NCBI RefSeq assembly: GCF_039555335.1
Contig: NC_092636.1
Location: 59,337,991-59,401,990 of the forward strand
Origin: Amphiura filiformis
Lineage: Eukaryota > Echinodermata > Ophiuroidea > Amphilepidida > Amphiuridae
DNA: 64,000 bases
Direction of reading: 5' to 3'
Made by a program: the position numbers and the translations under genes
The notes under the pieces: model-generated
What the model was told of the DNA's origin: nothing
Databases searched by the model: none
What the model saw: the letters and a program-made list of their open reading frames with translations, nothing else
Shown here: piece by piece, positions 56,075-64,000 of the stretch
Layout: each line of letters begins with the position of its first letter
Numbering within the stretch: the stretch's first letter is position 1

Positions 56075-56461
56075 TTAAAAGTTTTTTCATTCTAATTGTA
56101 AGAAAACGTTTACTTGCTCAGTCCACCGTGTTTGGACGCGCGCGAACATCGCGTACATCATTCTCGCTTTGCGTAAATAGCTCGCGAGCATACGCGCGTA
56201 TATCCTACTCGCGTGCGTTCATCGGTTCTGACGCGGCTTGTTTACGACCAGAAAGCAGGGCATAAACGTTGTTTATGCCCGCCTATCGACCAATCACATA
56301 TGCTGTTATATAACGCGTATGTATGAACGGCTCTTTTTCCAGATTTCTTAAAAAGTTGGTATGCCACATCGCGAACCTGACTTACCTACTTTTTGTAAAG
56401 AAGCTATATATTGGGCTATTATATGCTAACATTAGTTATTGATATTTCTTACTTTTTGCAG

Positions 56462-56559
56462 ATCTTTGTGGCATTCTTAACGGAAATGACGATAGGAACC
56501 GGGCTCGTGGAGTTTACCCAGAAAATGATGCACGCCATACATCAGAAGCTTTCGTTTGA
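56462..56559 (+). CDS. TNF-receptor-like protein, exon 4 (C-terminus)
   Basis: Acceptor TTACTTTTTGCAG|ATCTTT; AT joins the G from exon 3 to give Asp, then LCGILNGNDDRNRARGVYPE and a short tail to TGA at 56557-56559. The frame chosen by phase is open for the whole exon, whereas the ATG-bounded frame here is shifted and unrelated. The tail shows no death domain and no clear TRAF consensus. Confidence 0.65.
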
Positions 56560-57235
56560 CTTTGAAGTCATCTGTGAATCTAAAAAGGGTTGTTTATTTT
56601 AGAAAATGGGTTTCTTTCAGTTTGTATACGACATCTGCGAAGTCCTTTGTTTAAGATGCTTATGGGCATGTGACCGTAATACTGAGCAGGCTATAGGCCT
56701 AGACATGCTAGAGCTATCGGGAGAAACTTATGTCATTATTATTTTGTAGCCACAGAATTCCTGGATAATATCTTGATGTGTTGAGGTCACATTGAAATGC
56801 TACAAACTTGAATTTGAAATAATAGGATTGAGATAAAAGGACATTCTACATGTTCTATTTGGTCACCACTCTCTACCGACCTATGTCGCGCAAATCACAT
56901 ACAAACGTACGTATCGAACGTGGAATTGTATTCAAACCCACTAACTAACTGTGACGGGATTTTAAATAGATTCCACGTACGTTCGATGCTAGTTTGGACC
57001 CGGAGTTTGGAAATCGCAATCTCTCTATTACATACAAAGAATCGTACTTAAAGTATCATGATAAAATAATGTAGACACTATCCATCAACTGCCTTCATTG
57101 GGTGAACGAGTCAGTAGAACATAATTTATAATGTATGTAGGCTATAGCTTCGCCCTATTCTACCTGTACAGAGAGCTATCATCTACAAGGCCATGATACG
57201 ATTAAAAATGGAATAGGCTAGCTGGCTTGAACTGG
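56560..57235. other. 3' flank of the TNFR-like gene, nothing recognised
   Basis: No AATAAA within 500 bases of the stop. A short inverted motif, CGTACGTATCGAACGTGGAA with TTCCACGTACGTTCGA, occurs at about 56905-56985. Confidence 0.4.
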
Positions 57236-57239
57236 TGCA

Positions 57240-57714
57240 ATTTCCACCTCACTAGCTCAGCTTGACTCCATCCAAAATAGAGCTAAGGGTGTCATTGGTC
57301 TGCCAACGAATGAGTATGAAGATCTTTGTATTCAGCCACTGAGCCACCGCAGGGCAGTTGGAGCAGCCACCCTCTTCCATCGTATGTTCTACAAGGAGGC
57401 CCCTGAGTTATTATGCCAGCTGATGCCAGACATCCATGTCCATGACACCAGGTTGCGACGGTCTGTGAGATCCCATGACCTAGCAGTGGAAGTCCCAAGA
57501 TCAAACCTTGTCAGACATGAAAAATCATATCTACCATCTACAGCCCAATTATGGAATTCTCTTCCTGCCCAAATTCCAGCCATTAGATCGAGGGCCAGCT
57601 TCAGCAGGGAGGTTAATCGCTTTCTGTGTGCTTCCTCGTCAACAGCTTCTAAATGACTTTTTTGTCTATGCTGTTAATGCCCAGTTATGCCATCAATCAA
57701 TCAATCAATCAAAT
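57240..57714 (+). mobile_element. LINE 3' end with (TCAA)n tail
   Basis: LDSIQNRAKGVIGLP, HRRAVGAATLFHRMFYKEAP and LPSTAQLWNSLPAQIPAIRS are typical of the C-terminus of non-LTR reverse transcriptases of the CR1/RTE type. 5' truncated and from a different family than the copy at 11003. It ends at a stop (about 57654-57656), then about 35 bases and a TCAATCAATCAATCAA tail. Confidence 0.8.
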
Positions 57715-59250
57715 TCATTTATTTCTATATACATAATAAAAATTGTACCTCAAAACAAACAGCAAACAAAAAAGACAATATGGAGGAGTTGACCGGAAGG
57801 CCAATGAGGCCTGAATAAATCAACCCCTAAACAAAATTCGTTGCAAAAATAATAAGAACAAAATCACATGAGACCTAACATGCAAGGCCAATAAGACAAG
57901 ACGGACAATGCCCAGAAAAAAATAAAAGAAAAAAAGTGATTCATAAACTGAAATCATAATTCGTTTAAGCTGATGACGAAAATGTTTAACGGATTTGCAA
58001 GTCTTTGCTTTTTTATTTATACTGTTCCAAAAAGTGGGTCCAGTAGCTCGGATGGAATGATCAGAGAATGTTTTTTTTATTATTTGTCAAGCTGAGATCA
58101 TTTACGTGTCTTGTCTGGTAGCCGTGTATGTCAGAGCGCTTTGTAAAATAACCATTAAACATGTTAAATGCCATTTTGTCATGTCTATGACAAAACACTC
58201 ATCTCCGTATTAATTATTAATTTGTTATATTTTATATTATTCAAATAAGTCTGTTGATTTAGAATATTTATAACCTCTGCTGGTCGGAGACAGATGTATT
58301 TAAGAAATATTGATAGTAAAGACAGCACAAATCATAAATAATATTGTATTGAATAAAAAATATTATCACTCATTGAAAGAACATGAAAAGTTTTAAGTAT
58401 TTTATTGATGTATTTTTATCTGTGAAATTATAAGACATCAAATAATAATGTCCATTCCTTTTATAACAAAATGCTGATCAAGAGCGCTGGATTTTTTAAA
58501 TCATTTTTTTGAGAAGATGATCCACAATTCCAAGTAAATTATAACATATTATTTGTTGTCCTAGCTAAAGGCAATTGATTGTGTAATCCTATATTTATTT
58601 GAATTGTTCAATCAAGACGAACATATGGAAACCTTTTTTTTCGAAATCGGAACACTTTGATATTTTAGGTAATCGGGTTTTGATTGAGCAAACTTCAATC
58701 AAAACCAAAATTGTCATTGGCGTAATAAGCCCTGGGTTTTGTTGAAAAGGGTTTCATTGTCCTGTAGATCAATAAAAGGTGGTGCCATGCGTGTTGTGAC
58801 ATCAGTCCGACACCTGTTGTGCATTCATGCCCTGTGTCGAGTCGCGTGCCAGTAGCCAACCATAGGCAGCGGTTCTGGGGGCGTGGCTGTTTTCACAGAA
58901 ATTGTTGCCGGGAAAATTCATAAGCTGTTTCGATACCATCCGAAGAGGTCAGGAAAATTTTAAAACCCACCCACCACTCCCTTTATAAAAAATATGATAT
59001 TAAATGGCATTGTTTCTTTTGCTTTTTACCATTTTGTCCAATATATGAATCAAAATGGAGATACATTGCTGCATTTGAGCAAGTCATTGGGAATGTTTTC
59101 ACATACTTAATATTTAATGTCAATTCCAAATTAGGATGTTTGGAAATTGAATGGGGTTGTCCTAATTCCGGAAATGAGTAATGATTAGGTCCAAGCCAAA
59201 TATGCTGTTTGGGATTTGAAGTGGGTCGTCTCACTTCAGGACCATAAATG
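57715..59250. other. Intergenic; repeat-like AT-rich sequence
   Basis: 57715-58200 (AATTCATTTATTTCTATATA..., AGAGCGCTTTG) looks like a decayed LINE/SINE 3' region. A hairpin lies at 58674-58705 (GGTTTTGATTGAG with CTTCAATCAAAACC). No gene recognised. Confidence 0.4.
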
Positions 59251-59253
59251 GCA

Positions 59254-59602
59254 TCAGATGATATAGCTGTCTGATTGCGTAAAAAGGGTATCAGATGATA
59301 TTGCTGTCTGATACATATATGATTTCAATGATTGATATATATTGCTTTTAAAGAATAAGCCAGATGATATAGCTGTCTGAGGCGCTAATGAATTTGAATT
59401 TATATCTATTTAAAATATCAGATGATATAGCTGTCTGATTGCGTAAAAAGGGTATCAGATGATATTGCTGTCTGATACATATATGATTTCAATGATTGAT
59501 ATATATTGCTTTTAAAGAATAAGCCACATGATATAGCTGTCTGAGGCGCTAATGAATTTGAATTTATATCTATTTAAAATATCAGATGATATAGCTGTCT
59601 GA
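59254..59602. repeat. Seven copies of a near-palindromic 21-mer
   Basis: TCAGATGATATAGCTGTCTG plus A, or one-base variants, stands at 59254, 59291, 59360, 59418, 59455, 59524 and 59582. Spacings 37, 69, 58, 37, 69, 58 reveal a 164-bp higher-order duplication. Outer TCAGA/TCTGA arms pair with each other. Confidence 0.9.
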
Positions 59603-59944
59603 AGTGATATGCGATATTAAATTAAGTATGAAGAACACAGTTGACACTTGATCAACTGTGTAAATGAAAGGAAATAAAAGATTCGGATGGTAAAGATCCA
59701 GCTCCGGCAATAGTTGTGTTTGGTCTACTTATTGCGTCCATAGGACAATAACTCTACTGGGAATTTCTGAATGCGTCAAAGCATAGACCATTTATGGTCT
59801 ATGGTCAAAGTCAACAAAGATCACACCACTAGCCGCTAACGCAACACGACATGACTGTGTGTTGACCACAGATTACAAAGATACAGACTAACCTCATTTT
59901 GTGAGAGCTTGTCATAGTGAGTTAAGGCTTTCTGGTTTTGAACC

Positions 59945-60343
59945 CCGGGGGGGGGGGGGGACATCAAAAATTTTGGTGGGTATGCTCCCCCGGAATTTTG
60001 AGTGGTGGGTCTTTGGGAGCTGACGGCGTACCGGTAAAAGGGGTCTTTCGGAGCTGCGAACCGGGCTGTGAACAAGTAAAATGGGGTCTTTTGGAGCTGC
60101 GAAAAGTCAAAATCAAGGGTCTTTTTTGGCTTTTTGGTTGAAAATCGCCTGAAAAAACAAGAAATATGAGGAATGAGCAATTTTTGGGTCTTTTAAAGCT
60201 GAAATGATCAAAATCAAGGGTCTTTCGGAGCTTTATTTTGGTCAAATATAGGGGTCTTTCGGAGCTGCGACACCCCAAAAGGGGGGTCTTTCCGGGGGAG
60301 CATATCCGTATGGTCATTTGTGTTGAGTGCCCCCCCCCCCGGG
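59945..60343. repeat. AAAGACCCC repeat element, copy 2 (inverted)
   Basis: Reverse complement of 12212-12605, from the G-run at 59947-59960 to the C-run at about 60330-60340. Contains GGGGTCTTTCGGAGCTGCGA repeats. Confidence 0.85.
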
Positions 60344-60349
60344 TTTTGA

Positions 60350-61310
60350 ACATGTATTACAGAAGTTGAGAAACTGCTGTTGCAATGAAATACGACCAAT
60401 TTGAACCGATACGAGTCATTGTAGCCATGTGGTTATTGTGCCATTGTCATGTTTGATAGGCACACTTTACGCACTACCTATATTTTAGACCTTACGTGTT
60501 TAGGAGTTCCCCATAACTTCATAGCTATTATTGTTTTTATTTACTTATTATCTTATTTATGTCAAAAGTCCAATTGTCTGGATTTCCCGGTTATATTAAT
60601 AACCGTTTTAGATTTACATACCTGTGAAATGCCACAGAGTAATTATTTCTTTTCTTAAGAGCAGGGTACAAGGATCAAAAATACCTGTCACACAAGTCTT
60701 AATAGTCTCAATAGGCATAGTCTTTTGTACACTTTTGCTTAACCATTTGGCCAATTTTTCCTTACAAATATAGATTTTTTCAAATCTAAAGAACTATTAA
60801 AGACTACTTGTGAGACCTTGCAATCCAAGTATAGTTTGTGCATGTAGCCAGGTCTATTATACTCTCATAACGATTTAAAAAATTCAAAATGATTCTCGGT
60901 GTGAAGAAGGTATTTCTTAACGTCTTTATAAGGTAAGGCATGTATATAACATTTGAAATATTGATGCACTAATCTTTTGGATAATAATTATTATATAGAA
61001 TTTTAAAGTTAGGACCCTTCAACATGTTCAACGCGCAACACAATCATGGCTACTGAAGATGAACCAAGTTTGCGATAAATTGTTGTTTATATTTTACTAA
61101 ACATAATCTAAGACCTTAAATTTCAATAGGCTTATGCGATATGAGCCTTCTTCAGATGCCAAAATCTCATCAACTTTGATGAGGCTTTCAACCTTTAAAC
61201 TTTTATAAGCTTTAAAAAAAAAATTTTTCAAGTTCAGTTCTATTGTATTAATCACAGTATATCATCGAACTGTGCCTGTTTGTGGTATAAACTGTTATTT
61301 CAAATACACA
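60350..61310. other. Intergenic, nothing recognised
   Basis: AT-rich. The 69-codon frame at 60449 has a hydrophobic stretch but no supporting signals. Confidence 0.4.
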
Positions 61311-61320
61311 CACTGGCCAA

Positions 61321-62759
61321 TAGGGTGTGGCGAAAAACACTTTTTTCTCGGACCGACTTGGAACTCTCGGAGAATTTTACTGGGGTACATACCAGTATTG
61401 TGCTGAAATATCAGTAAGATCGAAGCATGTTTCACCAGGAGATTTTCACAAAATCCCTACTTTTGTGCTATTTCTTACTGTATAGCTCTGTATGGAGAAA
61501 TCAGTAATATGGGAAAAGTAGGCATTCAGATAACACCATAGCCCACATGCTCCATAAGGCTACCCCTACCCTACCTACCTTGACTTAGCAGCTCAGATAT
61601 CATCAATATTTGACTATGTACATGTTTTTTGCAAAAAATAATGGTGACCAATTGGAGATTGCTTGCTATTCGGTGATGTTCTAGAGGGTCCAAACAAACT
61701 ACCCAAAGCGTTTAATATTGGATATGATGTCATCTGAATGCCTACTTTTACCAGCTCATACTGCAGTTACTGTCCGTTTTCCTATACACACCGACACAGT
61801 GCTCTTTCCCATTGACGCGTGACCTTTACAAATAGCCCTACGTTAACAGTATGGGGATATGACTAGTTAACGTCGCTGTGTGAAAAATAACCGGCCAATA
61901 TTAAAAGTACTCTTCTAAAGTTCTAGAAAATATAGTTTTTAACATGTCCTAAATTTTTAGCTAATTTAGATGTTTGGAAATATTCGTACTTTGGTGTTTT
62001 TAGTTAATGTTATAGGTAATAGTACATTGCCTAGTTAACGTCGCTGTGTGAAAAATAACCGGCCAATATTAAAAGTACTCTTCTAAAATTCTAGACAATA
62101 TAGTTTTGTAACATGTCCTAAATTTTTAGCTAATTTAGGTGTTTGGAGAGGGTCGTACTTTTGTGTTTTAGGAAGGACATGTAAACGACAGATAACACCA
62201 AAAATATGAAGAAATTATTTCCAAACCGTGTTAAGTCAAAAATCATTATGTTGCTCATTTTCAAGAATGCTGGTTTACAAAAAGCACGACATTGTCTGAT
62301 TTCGTGAACAAAGCCACACATAACATTGTTTCCTTTCGTTTCCTTTATAATCGGTTACTCAACTGAAGCTATGAATACCAGCTTTATTGCGATATCGCAC
62401 ATGAAAACAGTCACTTGTGCACAACCAGAGAAGATCCGATTTAATCAGTTGAGCTGTTTCAATGAGTGTTATCTTGGTTTAATAGCTTTTAATGGGGTTA
62501 AGTCCTGCAAAGGTCGAGATGAATTCTACTGCAGACATGACTGCATCATGTTGTTCCTACTGATTTCTCTATAGAAGCTTATAGAGTTACACGGTAAGCA
62601 ATGGCAAATAAATAGGGATTTTGTGAAAATCTACTGCCTGGATGAAACATGCTCCGATCTTACTGATATTTTAGCACAATACTAGTATGTACCCCGGTAA
62701 AATTCTCCGAGAGTTCCAAGTCGATCCGAGAAAAAAAAAAGTGTTTTTCCCCACATAGT
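61321..62759. mobile_element. Mutator-like element (9-bp TSD) carrying a UGT-intron segment
   Basis: ACTGGCCAA at 61312-61320 and 62760-62768 flanks long inverted repeats of about 180 bp (left GTGGCGAAAAACACTTTTTT..CTCGGACCGACTTGG; right mirrored to GTGTTTTTCCCCACATAGT). Long TIRs and a 9-bp duplication are Mutator hallmarks. Between the arms, 61757-62552 is the segment also found at 14941-15733 next to UGT exon 4. No transposase. Confidence 0.75.
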
Positions 62760-62769
62760 ACTGGCCAAA

Positions 62770-64000
62770 GTATTGCAATATAGCTGAAAAATGTAGAATT
62801 CGAACATTCATTCAATATCCTGTCGCTTTCACATTACGTACATGTACAAGATGACAATAAGAATAGGCTAATCAATGCGATGGAAGGTGTTCACTGTGTT
62901 GACATCATGATATTTTCAGCGCCTTAAAGCCATATTATAACATTTGCTGTTGAAGACGCCCTCACTGATTTTTTTAAATTCATTTTTTACACGATTATAT
63001 TGTACTGTATTAAACCAATATACCCTGCAAATGTCAAGACTCTAGGTGCTGTAGTTTTGTCAAAATCCGAGATTTTGAATAAAGCGCCGGAACCGGCGTC
63101 TTATTATTACGATGGAATTATTAGTCGAACACATACACGATGTTCATAACACATAGTACGTACACGGCGTGCGGGACGGGACGGTGATCTACACAACAAA
63201 GGGTCGTATCATAACATGACCGAAGGAGTGGTACGTATTGGCGACATATGCGCTGGTAGTAAATTCAATTTTCTTTGCTTTGCCGTAGTTGTTCGGCTCA
63301 AAAATAAAAGGGATGTATCTGACAGTAAAACTAACATTTTATGGCAAAAAATGCTAATCTATTTTGTATGATAATGTTATAATATGGCTTTAAAATCAAC
63401 ATTGGACCTTGAACTTCATGTGTGGAAATTCTCATGCTTCTATATACTAAAAAGTGCACAATGTTTTAGCTTAGCAGCTGTACTAAAGGACTAAATGACT
63501 GGGAGACTCGATCAAAAGTCTCACACCAAAAATATTGTAGCTCATTGTCTTGTATATATGTTCACGGCGTGGCGTAACCACGCAATTGAAATTCCGGAAT
63601 TTAAATGATATTTTCGCCCAGAGGATGATTTAAGGAAGCCCCATCATGCACTGTAAAAGTGTTATCACTAGAGTTTCAACTGCCACTTTACTTTTCAAAT
63701 CCCATTGAACTCTGTGCAAAAGATGTTGTTTTAGAATTGCCCGTGTGTCATTATTACGTGGTCGATTTCAGATCTAAAGTGATTTATGCATGAAGGATGA
63801 TTCACACCTTCTGTAGATAACATAAAATGTGAAATCGACCAACCTTTTGTAGGTGTTTTTATAGTAAATATATCTGTCAAAATTCAAATTTCACCATACA
63901 CGTGTGTATGCAGTGGGCAGTGGTGTCATGTTCACTCACACAGCTGTGCTAACCGCAAGACTTGCTGGGAAGTGCTTAAATCATCCTCTGATTTTCGCCC
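62770..64000. other. Intergenic; partial element at right edge
   Basis: AGAGGATGATTTAAG (63621-63635) is mirrored by CTTAAATCATCCTCT at about 63976-63990, suggesting a MITE reaching the window end. GTCGATTTCAGAT (about 63761) with TGAAATCGAC is a second mirrored pair inside it. No exon recognised. Confidence 0.45.
63245..63345 (+). repeat. Dispersed repeat, TTCTTTGCTTTACCTCA family, copy 3
   Basis: GCGCTGGTAGTAAATTC..TTTTCTTTGCTTTGCCGTAG..GACAGTAAAACTAACATTT matches 42776-42885 and 12785-12895. Confidence 0.6.

Noticed and set aside
59254-59602. CRISPR-like repeat/spacer pattern of the 21-mer
   Set aside because: Spacers repeat as a block (37-69-58 twice) and vary in length; no cas genes; animal genome.

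Overview
This is a 64 kb piece of animal nuclear DNA, gene-poor and crowded with transposable elements. It has multi-exon genes with GT..AG introns, 5'-truncated non-LTR retrotransposons, tRNA-derived repeats and many inverted-repeat DNA elements. The palindromic octamer TAGGCCTA recurs throughout. A UDP-glucuronosyltransferase with vertebrate-UGT1-like exon structure and a BCMA/TACI-like TNF receptor suggest a marine deuterostome, plausibly an echinoderm or hemichordate. That assignment is inference: no species marker is visible.

Genes. (1) + strand, about 2.45-16.2 kb: a complete UGT whose four exons (2552-3433, 8343-8565, 9839-10061, 15781-16051) splice in phase to 532 residues. It has a signal peptide, catalytic His/Asp, the UGT signature, a C-terminal membrane anchor and a KXKXX tail. 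Decayed copies of its first exon lie upstream (1-790, about 1570-1750, about 2050-2230) and inside intron 1 (4086-4807). (2) - strand, 18.35-21.8 kb: an unrecognised gene whose exons 21105-21075, 20708-20569, 20160-19965 and 19028-18349 join in phase. It encodes a four-cysteine FCS/MYM-like zinc finger followed by a basic tail, with a CCAAT/ETS/GC-box promoter-like cluster upstream. (3) + strand, 51.1-56.6 kb: a small single-cysteine-rich-domain TNF-receptor-like protein of about 259 residues with four in-phase exons. (4) An orphan, possibly terminal, exon at 26303-26469.

Mobile DNA. Ends and target-site duplications (TSDs) can be read for many elements. PIF/Harbinger-like elements with 3-bp TSDs lie at 6059-7332, 22371-25066 and 25183-25605, with relatives at 30928-31321 and 8569-8936. 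hAT-like elements lie at 53502-53854 and possibly 105-707 and 4808-5134. TTAA-flanked elements lie at 8941-9274 and 54968-56074. TA-flanked elements with TAGGGGARAGYGGGG ends lie at 37634-45186 and 48391-49159. An element with an 8-bp TSD (31894-35436) carries an inverted minisatellite. A Mutator-like element with a 9-bp TSD (61321-62759) carries a segment also present in UGT intron 3. A giant imperfect palindrome spans about 36.79-46.07 kb. LINE 3' ends lie at 11003-11775 and 57240-57714.

The genes show no functional linkage beyond proximity. The main themes are birth and decay of UGT first exons, transposons placed very close to splice sites, and inverted duplication of coding sequence: a reverse-oriented, stop-containing copy of the TNFR cysteine-rich exon sits in the intron upstream of the real exon.
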